DNA from: Bifidobacterium apri
GTDB lineage: Bacteria; Actinomycetota; Actinomycetes; Actinomycetales; Bifidobacteriaceae
Length of the DNA: 64,000 bases
Direction: 5' to 3'
NCBI RefSeq assembly: GCF_009299485.1
Contig: NZ_WBSO01000007.1
Location: 1-64,000, forward strand
Below are positions 26,828-36,765 of this stretch, one piece after another. Position numbers and translations under genes: made by a program. Below the pieces are notes generated by a model. The model saw nothing but the letters and a program-made list of their open reading frames with translations. It was not told the DNA's origin and did no database searches. Position 1 is the first letter of the stretch, and each line of letters starts with the position of its first letter.

Positions 26828-29800
26828 TCACTGCCCGAACTTCTCGTCCACGAGCTCCTGCAGCGTCCCGTTCTTCGAGGCTTCCGCGGCATCCGCCTGC
26901 ACAAAATGCGTGGTGGATGCCTTGAGCTGGTCATTGAACCCGAGGATGTAATTGGTTGCAATCAAATAGATGATGCGCGTCGGCGCCATGCCATACACCT
27001 GATGTTCGAAGATGTGTCTGATGCGTTCGCCGCCGTCCGGGAACAGCTGCTTCATGCGCTCGCTGCGGTACAAACGCTTTACGATCTCGGCGATGTACAT
27101 GCCCGATTTCATATACAAGTCGGCGAATGTGGCGTCGGGGTTGTCGAAGCAGCCGGGATTTTCTTGCTCCAGCTCGTCGACCATCTTTTCAACCACCCAC
27201 CGCGGCGTGAAGATCTGGTTAGTCTTCTGTGGCGGAATGTAGTCGAAGATGTCTTCGGTCTGGGAATCATCGAAGTAGTTGGCGAGCTGTTCCTTCTTGT
27301 TGAGGAACTCCTGGATGGCGTCGTTGAACACGGTTTCATCGAAAACGTGCCCGTCGTAGTGCTTCTTCTCTCCGGTAACTTCATCCCGGTAATCGCCACC
27401 ATCACGCAGCAAACGGAATTCCTCTTCAGTAATGCCGGTCACTTCATGGAATACGTCGTCTTCGGTATAGTCATCGAAATTGCTCAGCCTGAGATCACGG
27501 TCACCGTACGCCATGACAAAGCTCGGGATGGTCCGAGTGAAGCCGCGCAGATGAGCGCGCATGATGTCTTCATCATTTTTCTTCTCATGTTCAGCCTTTA
27601 TCGTCTGTGCTTGCCTACTGACGTTCTTGATTTCTTTGTCTGTAATCTCGTTGATCTGGCTGACTATGTCTTTCATCATAGTTTCAGCATCTTTGGCGAG
27701 TTTGACCGCATTATCCTTCAACATCTGCATGCGCTCGTCCGGGTCTTCGGATTGCTCGAGATTCTCCGTGTACGCCTGCCTGAGCTCCTCCTGCTTCTGG
27801 TTGAAAGCATCGCGTTGTTGCTCAACCACTGCATCGAAGGCATGGTTGACATTTTCGGCGAGTTTCTTGCTGTCGCGTGCGTTGAGGTTATGCTTCTGCA
27901 CAATCGGGGCGATAACCTTCTCACGGAACTGCTCTTTGGCTTGTTTCGCCAAGAGGTTGGTATCCGTGGTCATATCCACGTGTGACAGATAACCGGTGTC
28001 GGGATCCTGGCTCTGCTCAATCGTAGGGATGGGCGGGATATCCACAGTGTCGATGACCATGATTTTCTCATCGCTGAATAGGTCTTTGACGTCTTTGTTG
28101 ACATCGGCATCGTCGATGACCGGGTTCCCGTCCTTGTCCAAGGTGAAGTCCGCCGGCCGAACCTCCATGTCCTTCTTGGAATGCTTCTCTTCCTTGGCTG
28201 GTTCGAGCTTGTTGAGAATATCCGTGATTTCTTTGGGGGCTCCGAAAATGCCGGCGATGTTCTGGAACAGGAAGTTGCATAGGAAGCGACGTTTGACGAC
28301 TTCCTGGCTCTTGATTTTGCGCGGAATGGACATGACCTTTTCCGCGTCGAGCTGGACCATACGACCTTCGTCGTCTTCACCAATCACCGGGAAGAAGTTC
28401 AGCAGCCGTTTCACTTGCTCAGCCCTGGAACCGGATGAGGCGGCATGGGCGCCTGTGGTCGAGTGCGAGAGGTTCTCCGCGAACTCTTCGAAGATGGTCA
28501 GGGTACGCACAGGGTCGAAGTCGAAGACGTAGGCGGTCTCCTTGCGCATTGGCTGTGGCTTGCCGTCCACCTCAGCAGTGATGGTGCACGGGTTCTGTGC
28601 CCTGAACGCCGCTTGCATGTATGATGAAGCGCTGTTCAAGTTGCACAGCATGAGTACGCCACTCCACTCGGGAACGGTCACGCCCACGGTCAGCTGTCCA
28701 ACACTCAGCGTGATGGTGCGGGGATTGTTCTCAATGGCATTTTTCACCCGCTCGAGTGCGGTCGCTTCCACCTTGTCGGCATCGTCGGGGTTGACGAGCG
28801 ACTCACCGTTCTCCGTGAGCGGCTGCTTGCCGTCACCGGCGGCAACCACAACCTTGTACCCTTCGAAAGCGGGCTCCTGTTCGATGAGCTTGGCAAGCGC
28901 TTTGCAGCTTGCCACGCGGTTGAGGATCCACAGCGTATGCGAGAGTTGGGCACGGAGTTCCGGAGTGGAGAACGGGTATTTCTCCAGCGTCGTCAGGTTG
29001 TGGAGAAAATCCTTGACGGCATCCTCGTGCACGAAGGTGCCGTCGCGTTTGGTTGCGAAGAACTCGTTGAGGTCGAACGTGAACTCCTCGTTCTCCCCGT
29101 CGTCGTCCACGTCGGCGCCTTCACGAATCTTGCTGGTGATCATGTCGGACATGCGATAGGTGTACATCTCCATGCGAGGCAGCACCTCGTATGGATTCGA
29201 GTTCTCACCGTCGGCGCAAGCCTGCTTCGCTTCCTGCTCGTCAACGTACGTCCAGTTGAAGATCTGGTCGTCCGAGAACCGGCCTTGGGCGAGTGCCTTG
29301 AATGGTGTGCCGGACAAGTACAGCGTGTGTTTGCGGTTGATTCTGTCGAATGCCTTTTCGGTCAGGGAGGTATCAACGCCTTCCTGCGATTCGTCGACTA
29401 TCAGCAGGTCGAAGTCCAGTTCGCTGATCCACCGGAGCTTGTCCACCCCGTCATACGCGCCGAAATACTTCGAGGTTTTCAACCCTTGCAGGGACTCGAA
29501 CGCGATCATGCCTTTGTAATCGGGGTCAGAGACGGAGGTGATGCTGTGGGAATTGAGAAATTCCTGGTATTCCTTGCGCGTCATGATGCCTTCATTGGCA
29601 TGCGCGCTAAGCTTGGCGTGCTGGTCCAGTACTCCCTTATTGTCTGTGACGAACAGGTAGGGGTATTGCCAGCCGATGAATTTCTGGAAGTCGTTCAGCC
29701 ATGAGTCGGAGATGCTGGGACGGTTGGTGACGATGAGCACGTTCTTGAATCCCATGCGATGCACCAGATCGTAGGCGGTCAATGTTTTGCCGAAACGCGG

Positions 29801-30265
29801 CTTGGCGTTCCAGAGGAACTCTTTGCCGCCATTGGCGAAATAGCGTTGGGTCATCTCCACTGCCGCAGCCTGCTCGTCCCGCAGCGTGTAGGTGGTGCCC
29901 GAGTTGATGTCATAGTCGCGGTGAGCGAACCGGATGAACTCGCCATGTGCGGGATCGGGCTCGATGTGGAACCACTCTGTACCCGGCGTACGCTCCACAT
30001 GCTTCTGGTTCATCAAATAGCGATGGAAATCATGATCGGTGAACGTCTCAAAAGAACCATCCAAGTACATGGCCGGTTCGGACCAGCGAAGGGTAGTCGG
30101 CACATTGATTGTATGGCTCTGCTGGTTGATACGATCAGCAACAGACTGCGTGGCCGTATATCCGATCTTCGTCCAGCCATCGTGCTCGGGAACCGTAGGC
30201 GTCTGGTAGGCGTAGATCATCGGACGGATACGCTTGAAAGGGTTGATGTTCGGCGTGTTACCCAT
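26828..30265 (-). CDS. GIY-YIG / DEAD-box helicase restriction protein with partial methylase-like C-terminus
   Basis: The 1145-residue product begins with a GIY-YIG-like nuclease region (IYAY at 17-20, KIGYT at 33-37). An SF2 helicase follows with Walker A AKPRFGKT (154-161), motif II DESQ (291-294) and motif III LSGTPFK. A long charged coiled stretch occupies about residues 760-940. The last 150 residues look like the front half of an N6-adenine methylase: motif X QIFTPRWVVEKM, a motif I-like DLYMKSGMYIAEIVKRL, and HQVYGMAPTRIIYLIATNY. The protein ends before the catalytic NPPY. It starts 2 bp after the partner methylase gene, with AAGGAG inside that gene's end. Likely role: ATP-dependent restriction of unmodified DNA. 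Confidence 0.8.
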   Translation of the reverse strand: MGNTPNINPFKRIRPMIYAYQTPTVPEHDGWTKIGYTATQSVADRINQQSHTINVPTTLRWSEPAMYLDGSFETFTDHDFHRYLMNQKHVERTPGTEWFHIEPDPAHGEFIRFAHRDYDINSGTTYTLRDEQAAAVEMTQRYFANGGKEFLWNAKPRFGKTLTAYDLVHRMGFKNVLIVTNRPSISDSWLNDFQKFIGWQYPYLFVTDNKGVLDQHAKLSAHANEGIMTRKEYQEFLNSHSITSVSDPDYKGMIAFESLQGLKTSKYFGAYDGVDKLRWISELDFDLLIVDESQEGVDTSLTEKAFDRINRKHTLYLSGTPFKALAQGRFSDDQIFNWTYVDEQEAKQACADGENSNPYEVLPRMEMYTYRMSDMITSKIREGADVDDDGENEEFTFDLNEFFATKRDGTFVHEDAVKDFLHNLTTLEKYPFSTPELRAQLSHTLWILNRVASCKALAKLIEQEPAFEGYKVVVAAGDGKQPLTENGESLVNPDDADKVEATALERVKNAIENNPRTITLSVGQLTVGVTVPEWSGVLMLCNLNSASSYMQAAFRAQNPCTITAEVDGKPQPMRKETAYVFDFDPVRTLTIFEEFAENLSHSTTGAHAASSGSRAEQVKRLLNFFPVIGEDDEGRMVQLDAEKVMSIPRKIKSQEVVKRRFLCNFLFQNIAGIFGAPKEITDILNKLEPAKEEKHSKKDMEVRPADFTLDKDGNPVIDDADVNKDVKDLFSDEKIMVIDTVDIPPIPTIEQSQDPDTGYLSHVDMTTDTNLLAKQAKEQFREKVIAPIVQKHNLNARDSKKLAENVNHAFDAVVEQQRDAFNQKQEELRQAYTENLEQSEDPDERMQMLKDNAVKLAKDAETMMKDIVSQINEITDKEIKNVSRQAQTIKAEHEKKNDEDIMRAHLRGFTRTIPSFVMAYGDRDLRLSNFDDYTEDDVFHEVTGITEEEFRLLRDGGDYRDEVTGEKKHYDGHVFDETVFNDAIQEFLNKKEQLANYFDDSQTEDIFDYIPPQKTNQIFTPRWVVEKMVDELEQENPGCFDNPDATFADLYMKSGMYIAEIVKRLYRSERMKQLFPDGGERIRHIFEHQVYGMAPTRIIYLIATNYILGFNDQLKASTTHFVQADAAEASKNGTLQELVDEKFGQ

Positions 30266-30267
30266 GA

Positions 30268-32238
30268 TTACTTCATCTCCTTCACGTTCTTCTCGATGAA
30301 GTCGATTTCCTCACCGGTCAGGTTGTACTTCTTGTACAGCTGCTTGTCGATGTACGCGACGGATTGGGTCCAGTCGATGTCGGAAGCAGCGGTGAAGTCT
30401 TGGAGAGGGACGTACTTCCATTTTGCAGGGGTTATATCCTGAGTAGTTTTCAGAACGCCAAGTAAAGCGCGAACAAATCTCGTCTTGACATATGACAGGC
30501 AGTTCACGGCTTCTGCTTCATCAGCAAAATTCCCCATGCTCATAAATGTCTCTGTGGAGCCAGTGCCAGGTTGAGCAAGGATAATATCCGCCAGAGTTTC
30601 CCCGAAATCTCCAGTACCGCTAGCTTTTGGCATCAAAAGTTTCCACGCATCAAGGTTTTCCACGTGGTTGACATACTCGCGGCGGATGTATTTGATCACG
30701 CGCGTGTTCGCGGCACGTCCAACAATCTGAATATATTCTTTTCCATCATCCGGGATGGAGTCATGGAATACTTCCGGTAACAGTTCAAGGATGTTCGTAG
30801 ACATGTCATACCGATGTCCAGCACTAAGTCGCTTGGCAACATCGGGGTAGTCGCTATGCAGCTTTTCGGTCAATCGGTAAGCAGTTCGAGATACCGCAAT
30901 GGTGTTCAATCCCACAAAACTTGGAGAAGCCTGAATCTTGTCTACAGCGGTTTTCAATTCAGGATATGGAATAAATTGTTTGATTCTCCCAAACTTGGCT
31001 CTGGCATTATGAATAGTTACGGCTATTCCCCCCTTAATCTCGGTATTTGAGAACACCTTTTTGCTGTCAGCTTCATACCACAGTACTTTGAGATGCTCGT
31101 CGTTGAGCATCTTCTCGTTCCATGCCTTCGGCGTGCTACCCGCATTGAAGAGAAAACGCGCGGGGTGAATCATCTCTACGACGTTGCCCAACTTGTAAGA
31201 GGCGTCTAGGAACCGGTCGTAAATCGGCTTCGCATAGGTTTTGTTATCACCTTCCACCTCTTCCTGATACGGCGGATTGCCGATGATGTAATCGAATTTC
31301 ATGGTTGCCTTCCCTCTCTCCGAAACCAATACCTGGCTTCGATTCGAACTCCAGTCGTACACACGGCATCTTGAGATACGTTTGGTCGCAGGGATCTCTT
31401 GTGAATCTTCGAGTCCAGCAGACTCAAAAAGGTCCATAGGGGCATCACTAGTTGTGTCAAACGGGATACGGTACCTCAGTCCGTCCATCTGCCACACGTT
31501 CCACACAATGATGTTCGCAATCTTCCGCAGCTCCCGATCGGTCGCCTCTCTATGCCACCTGTGGTCAAGGTATTCTTCGAATGTTGCGAGCAGATTGAGT
31601 CGCGCAATCAGCAGATTGTCACCTTGGAATTCATAGCCAAACGTACTACGGAATGCAACAATCACCCAGTGCATCCACTCGTCTTCATCCGCAGCGTTCT
31701 CGTCAACCACACGCAATTTGCGGTCAAGAATGCCGATACGCTTCTCCACCGGGACAGGCTCCCCCGTCGCCGCATCGTACCTATTGACAAGGAAAGGTGC
31801 CTCTCCACACGTGATTTCCAGACGTGTCGAACGCACATAGTCTTGCCAGGTCTTGCCCTCTGGGAAGGCGACCCGCTGAGTACGATGACCGGATTTATCA
31901 GTGAAAACATGTTGTGCGCCGAACCAGTCATCATCCAACGCATCAATCATCATGGCGCACACCCACATCGGCGTGAACACCTCGGCATGCGTTTTGGTTC
32001 GCTCAGATTGCTGATCCTGATGCTTCTGCGCCCTACTGCGAATAAGACCGGCATGCACACCAGTAATCAGTCCCGAAGTAATTTCGCTGTCATGCGCATA
32101 TGCCGTGCCGCGTTCCGCGTACATATCGGTGCCCCACAGGATGTTCCTCTTCGACGTCTTGTCCTGCAACAACAGCCCAAGCACACGTCGTTTGTCGGCG
32201 CGCATCAAATCAGACTGAATGTCGCAAGACACGTTCAT
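30268..32238 (-). CDS. Eco57I-like N6-adenine DNA methyltransferase
   Basis: The 656-residue product carries motif X AEVFTPMWVCAMMID (about residues 88-102), a motif I-like EITCGEAPF and the catalytic FDYIIGNPPYQ motif IV. The C-terminal 300 residues contain the expected target-recognition region (for example QIVGRAANTRVIKYIRREYV). It would methylate adenines at the sites recognised by the helicase-nuclease encoded just downstream, protecting host DNA. A very strong GAGGAGGGG lies too close to the first ATG; a GTG two codons later gives better spacing, so the start is uncertain by two codons. Confidence 0.85.
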   Translation of the reverse strand: MNVSCDIQSDLMRADKRRVLGLLLQDKTSKRNILWGTDMYAERGTAYAHDSEITSGLITGVHAGLIRSRAQKHQDQQSERTKTHAEVFTPMWVCAMMIDALDDDWFGAQHVFTDKSGHRTQRVAFPEGKTWQDYVRSTRLEITCGEAPFLVNRYDAATGEPVPVEKRIGILDRKLRVVDENAADEDEWMHWVIVAFRSTFGYEFQGDNLLIARLNLLATFEEYLDHRWHREATDRELRKIANIIVWNVWQMDGLRYRIPFDTTSDAPMDLFESAGLEDSQEIPATKRISRCRVYDWSSNRSQVLVSERGKATMKFDYIIGNPPYQEEVEGDNKTYAKPIYDRFLDASYKLGNVVEMIHPARFLFNAGSTPKAWNEKMLNDEHLKVLWYEADSKKVFSNTEIKGGIAVTIHNARAKFGRIKQFIPYPELKTAVDKIQASPSFVGLNTIAVSRTAYRLTEKLHSDYPDVAKRLSAGHRYDMSTNILELLPEVFHDSIPDDGKEYIQIVGRAANTRVIKYIRREYVNHVENLDAWKLLMPKASGTGDFGETLADIILAQPGTGSTETFMSMGNFADEAEAVNCLSYVKTRFVRALLGVLKTTQDITPAKWKYVPLQDFTAASDIDWTQSVAYIDKQLYKKYNLTGEEIDFIEKNVKEMK

Positions 32239-33108
32239 CCCCTCCTCGCAGGCTCCGGCTTCGCATCAACACACCAGATTACTCCGGGAGGGGTATTGGG
32301 CAAAATGCGTTGTTTGAACAACATGGTCGGTGCCATTCATTTTTGTGCGAATACCATTAGACAATCCGAATTTAACCACCCACTTATTATCACCGGAGAG
32401 ATGGATCGTTACTTTTTCAGGTCACTCATACCATAAAATCCACACATTTATAACTTCATATTTCCATTTTTATACAACTATTATTAGCAACAATGCATTG
32501 CTGCATTCCCCACGGAATCATATACGCGTAGAATAATCATGAGAAAAGATAAAGCAAACAGTGACAGAGACTGACTCCAATGGGTTGCTCCTTTCACATC
32601 ATGAGAGAAACAAGAACCAGAACGGGTATTCACCAACACTAGAGACAACATTGGTCAGATGATACAGATAGGCCGACGCAAAGCGCTATCATCTTGTTCC
32701 GTCAAGAGAGACCACCGTGTCCCCCGATGGCAACGACCATCATCACCTAGGGGAAGGCCAAGTTGAAATACTCTGAGCGCGACAGACGAGCAAGAGCAGA
32801 ATCAAGGTATTCAACCAGGACTCTGACACAATGAAGGTATACCTTACTCGAACACAATGATGCCGGCAACGCAATAAAAAAGAAAACACAACATCAGGGA
32901 GCAGGAGGGCTCACGCTTCCAGCATCGTTGGAAATGATGAACACAGCTCACTCGACGTACCATGGTTCCAGCTTTACCGTCCTCATGAAACAGCCGATAT
33001 AAATAATCGCATCGCTACAAGCGTGATTGTTTCCTCGCTATATAGATATGACTAAAACGAAAGTGTTCGTTTACAATCATTAATGAATCACTATCATTTA
33101 TTTTCTCG
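32239..33108. other. 870-bp AT-rich region without a recognisable gene
   Basis: It lies between the methylase start and the 3' end of gajB. Composition is clearly more AT-rich than the core genome. Short reading frames exist on both strands, but none has a ribosome site plus a plausible protein. It presumably holds the promoter of the restriction operon, near 32250-32450. The rest may be a decayed gene or a non-coding RNA; I cannot identify either. Confidence 0.5.
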
Positions 33109-34803
33109 TTACATATGAGCAATGGCGGACCAGTCCGCGGCAGAACACCATTTTACGATGTCGGCATGTCCGTTAATAAAGTTCGAATTCTTCTGAAGAT
33201 AATATAAGAATTCCGAGTGTTTCTTTCCACTTTGCTTGCCGACTGTCGAAGCTGATGTAACCACAAAACCGATTCTAGCACGAGAAATCATCACCGAGAG
33301 AATACGGGCTTCCTCGTTTTTATCCTCTGCTTTATAATAAGGCATTGTCCCTTGTTCAAATCCTACGATGAACACCCAATCAAACTGTTGGCCCTTTCCC
33401 GCGTGCCCTGTGAGGCAATGTATCCCGCTGTCGGTCGCCAAAGCACCGCGAGTCTTTCTGACTTTGATGTTGCTCTTAATTTCAGAGATTTTGAGAGAAC
33501 CATTTTGATATTGCGAATACTGGTCATTCAACCACGAAGCTGCGTCCGCAAACTCCTCAGTTGGAATCTCAAGCGCAGCGAATTGTTGCTGAATATACCG
33601 ATGAATGTCCTGCGTATCATTGAATGATTTTGCTTCTATTCCATTACAGATGTCTCGCAATACTTTTGCCGCTCGTGGACTGAATGCCCCATTCCCCCAA
33701 TCGGCATAATCAATTCCTTTTGACGCAAGCAATCGTTTTATGGCTCCAGACCGGAAAGCCGTTCTGGAAATAATCCCAACTCGTTGATTTGGACAATGGC
33801 GTAATATGTGCTGTGCCATACCGACCACCCAACTTGCCTCATGGTTGTCATCTTTAAAAGATGCGAAGCCCGATAACCCACCATTACCCCAATGAGAAGG
33901 GAACGCGGCGGATAAATGCTTGCCACCCGTTAGACAAGAGAGCGAGTTGACCGCATCAAGCACTGCCGGCGCGGACCGATACGATGTGCTCAAAGTGATC
34001 AGTTTGCTGCAACTCTTGGAGATCTCCTGGGATATGTAATTTGGATCCGCGCCCGCAAACGAGAAGATACTCTGAGCAATATCTCCAGCATACGTAACAC
34101 TATTTCCACATAACGCTTTGACAAGCTGCAATTGTTGAGAGGTCAAATCCTGAAACTCATCTACGAGTGCAGCGAAAAAGTGATTCCGATAAACCTGCGA
34201 AACCCGTTGATCGCGAAGTATCCACAAAGCGGTTCTGAGTTGATCATCGTATGTAATAATCTTTCGTTTAAGACGTGTGTTCTCAATGCTTACCGCGAAC
34301 TGTCCGATTTGTCCACTCCTTGACTTTAGTTCTTCCATGACCTCATAGTCAGATAAGTGACTCAGTTTTGCGTTTCGAAGGGCAGCACTCACCTGCGCCC
34401 TTATCTCCCTGTAACGTGTTTGCTTCTCGAGAGTTTTCGACACCCAATCGTAATCTGCAATCTCCCAAGTGTCATCGAGACCTATGACGTTTCCGTGTGC
34501 TTGGATAATTCGCGCTGCCAAGCCATGAAAATTGCATACAGTAACATGTCGTCTCAATTCTTGCGCGCTAATGTATTTTGCCAATCGCTCACGAATATTA
34601 TCTCGTGCTTGATTTGTAAATGAGATGATAAGAAGTTTCCTACCATTTCCGGAGAAATCAAATCGTTCAAGTAAGCCTTTAGCTCGATATGCAAGTGCCT
34701 CAGTCTTACCGCATCCCGCCGGAGCGATGATTGCCATATTGAATGGCCGATAATCATAAATCTCTTGTTGTTCTGGAGTGACATCCGGGCTAGAAAGCAT
34801 CAT
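33109..34803 (-). CDS. gajB: Gabija protein GajB (UvrD/PcrA-like helicase)
   Basis: The 564-residue product is an SF1A helicase: Walker A APAGCGKTE, motif Ia ISFTNQARDN, motif II VDEFQD, motif III GDIAQSIFSFAGA, motif IV STSYRSAP, and a late HAGKGQQFDWVFIVGFEQG block that corresponds to motif V. The start ATG ATG overlaps the end of gajA by 14 bp and has GGAGGTG 5 nt upstream. In Gabija, GajB senses DNA ends or nucleotides and activates the GajA nuclease during phage infection. The region is AT-richer than flanking genes, suggesting recent transfer. Confidence 0.9.
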   Translation of the reverse strand: MMLSSPDVTPEQQEIYDYRPFNMAIIAPAGCGKTEALAYRAKGLLERFDFSGNGRKLLIISFTNQARDNIRERLAKYISAQELRRHVTVCNFHGLAARIIQAHGNVIGLDDTWEIADYDWVSKTLEKQTRYREIRAQVSAALRNAKLSHLSDYEVMEELKSRSGQIGQFAVSIENTRLKRKIITYDDQLRTALWILRDQRVSQVYRNHFFAALVDEFQDLTSQQLQLVKALCGNSVTYAGDIAQSIFSFAGADPNYISQEISKSCSKLITLSTSYRSAPAVLDAVNSLSCLTGGKHLSAAFPSHWGNGGLSGFASFKDDNHEASWVVGMAQHILRHCPNQRVGIISRTAFRSGAIKRLLASKGIDYADWGNGAFSPRAAKVLRDICNGIEAKSFNDTQDIHRYIQQQFAALEIPTEEFADAASWLNDQYSQYQNGSLKISEIKSNIKVRKTRGALATDSGIHCLTGHAGKGQQFDWVFIVGFEQGTMPYYKAEDKNEEARILSVMISRARIGFVVTSASTVGKQSGKKHSEFLYYLQKNSNFINGHADIVKWCSAADWSAIAHM

Positions 34804-36385
34804 GAAGCACCTCCACCACGCTGGACACTTTTTTCGCAGAGGCATTATCCATAATACTGCATGCAACCATAGCACAGGAGATTTTATTTCTTTTCCCTCT
34901 GCAGAATTTCGCTAGTTCGATATTGTCAATGTTTACAACGCCATTTTTAGTATCTGAACGTCTGGGCGTACTTGAAGAAAATAATCCCTTCCCCTCTAAC
35001 GCTTCGCAGAGTGTGTCAACACCGATGGCGTTCACATACTCATCTTCGAGATCAGCTCTCGATACAAAGATATGATTCGAAGCAAAACTGTCGATAGCTA
35101 TATTTAGTTTTTCAGCAGTTTTTTCTTCAGCATCCTGATCAATAAGAATACTGACATGTTTGCCAAACCCGCCTGCACCAAAGATATTCCACACAAATGG
35201 CATCTCGGTGCAACTGCCCGCCTCGAGAATCTCAACACCGTCTCTCTTTAAGTTCAAACCAAGTAAATCAGCCACTCGCTCAACGATCATTCTGTCCGAT
35301 TGCCCTTCAACAGCAATAATATGCTTCGCTGTCAGCAACTCAATTCTGCTACTTATCCACCAACGTGCAAGGGTTTTCTGGTCATCTTGTCCACTGAGGA
35401 ACCCATTTCGTGGCTGACACGGAGATGCAGGCCCCCGCATCACTGCAATGTTATCCGGGTTGAACTCACTTGCAATGACCCCAGAATGCGTAGCGATTAC
35501 TAGCTGACGTCCCGAAGATTGCAATACATTAATCAAATTTCGCTGAGCTGACGGATGCAGATGCGTCTCCGGCTCATCGATAGCAATTATCCCATTCGAG
35601 TTCACCAACCCGAATATTGCAAATGAAATCAATGACTTTGTACCATCTGACTGCTCAGTAACTTCTCGCATAACGCCAGATGTATCCTTCAACTCAAGTC
35701 TTACATCACTTAGTAGGTTTCCATCGATTGCTGCCCCTGGGATGAATCGAAGACTATCATTCGTTACTCCACCCTCTAACGTTGAATCGAGTTTCGCTGC
35801 CAAGGAGCTCAAAGCGTCGGTAAAGGCTTTTGAATCATTTATGACACTGCTCAACGCATCAATAGCCTCTTCCATCTTCGTATAATCGCCTGATGTATCG
35901 ATCTTTTGCAAATAATCATCCACAATATTTCTTCTACCATGAATGAGTGAACTCGTAGAAAAGTCAGAAGAAATCACATTCCATCTGATAATTTTAGACT
36001 GCGCTGAACTTAACGCCGTACCACTAATCCCATATGGACAGAAACGTCTGATATCAAGCTCATCGTCGTTAAGACTCGCTTCCAACCTCACTGTTATGGA
36101 CTTGTCTTCGACATCTACCTCATCCGGGAAAAAGGAAAGCTCGTCACTGCTGAGATCCGTAAGCTTTGCTTCTACTACAAGAGGAAGTTCTGCATCTCGA
36201 AAGTCAGATTCATTGATGCTGTAATACAACTGTTGCTTACTTTTCCCTAGGAGCATGTCGAGACATCTTATCAACGAACTCTTTCCACTTCCGTTAGGGC
36301 CTACAAGTATCAAATTATTCCGAACGTCCAACGTGCAGTCAGGCAGTCTGCTGTTGTTCTTGATCGTTATCGAAGATATCTTCAC
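34790..36385 (-). CDS. gajA: Gabija protein GajA (OLD-family ATPase/TOPRIM nuclease)
   Basis: The 531-residue product starts with GTG behind AGGAGAAGGA. The N-terminal ABC-type ATPase has Walker A GPNGSGKSS (29-37), a Walker B IIAIDEPETHLHPSAQRNL and a switch His in IATHSGVIA. The TOPRIM nuclease half follows with HIIAVEGQSDRMIVERVAD (the metal-binding Glu) and SILIDQDAEE (the DxD pair). GajA is a site-specific nicking endonuclease held inactive by ATP and released when nucleotides run low during infection. It is the first gene of the two-gene Gabija operon. Length is near the usual 550-580 residues. Confidence 0.9.
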   Translation of the reverse strand: MKISSITIKNNSRLPDCTLDVRNNLILVGPNGSGKSSLIRCLDMLLGKSKQQLYYSINESDFRDAELPLVVEAKLTDLSSDELSFFPDEVDVEDKSITVRLEASLNDDELDIRRFCPYGISGTALSSAQSKIIRWNVISSDFSTSSLIHGRRNIVDDYLQKIDTSGDYTKMEEAIDALSSVINDSKAFTDALSSLAAKLDSTLEGGVTNDSLRFIPGAAIDGNLLSDVRLELKDTSGVMREVTEQSDGTKSLISFAIFGLVNSNGIIAIDEPETHLHPSAQRNLINVLQSSGRQLVIATHSGVIASEFNPDNIAVMRGPASPCQPRNGFLSGQDDQKTLARWWISSRIELLTAKHIIAVEGQSDRMIVERVADLLGLNLKRDGVEILEAGSCTEMPFVWNIFGAGGFGKHVSILIDQDAEEKTAEKLNIAIDSFASNHIFVSRADLEDEYVNAIGVDTLCEALEGKGLFSSSTPRRSDTKNGVVNIDNIELAKFCRGKRNKISCAMVACSIMDNASAKKVSSVVEVLHDAF

Positions 36386-36487
36386 AGTCCGTCCTTCTCC
36401 TGATCCGAGAATCCCTAGTGCTTAGTGTCCACATATCCTCAGCCTTGCGCAGCCAGAAGAACATTATACGGTAGAATTCTCTAGAAG

Positions 36488-36667
36488 ATGGCAACGTATA
36501 GTAACGCGCAACTATTCCGCTCGTACAATATCACCAAATTGATTGCACGTATGGATTGCACGATGAATCCGAACAAGATGACGCTTCTCACCGCTCGTAA
36601 ACTCTGCGATGCGCTCGGTTGCTCACCATGGGACCTTCTGGAACAAGACGAGGCATCCTACGCTTGA
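36488..36667 (+). CDS. very small XRE-like HTH protein, possibly a remnant
   Basis: A 59-codon frame begins with ATG GCA ACG and ends with TGA. The product ends TLLTARKLCDALGCSPWDLL, the typical last part of Cro/XRE-type HTH domains, followed by EQDEASYA. The N-terminal part (NAQLFRSYNITKLIARMD) is shorter than usual, so the first helices may be missing. A TAG stands two codons before the ATG in the same frame. It might be a small controller protein for the restriction-modification genes just downstream, or the leftover of a longer regulator. Confidence 0.45.
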   Translation: MATYSNAQLFRSYNITKLIARMDCTMNPNKMTLLTARKLCDALGCSPWDLLEQDEASYA

Positions 36668-36765
36668 TATTGAATTCAATGCATCCAAGCGACTCAGCGC
36701 TGCTACGCCGTACTCTCTCCTAACCTGATCCCACCCCGCCCCCACCTGGCGGTAATGTTGACGGT

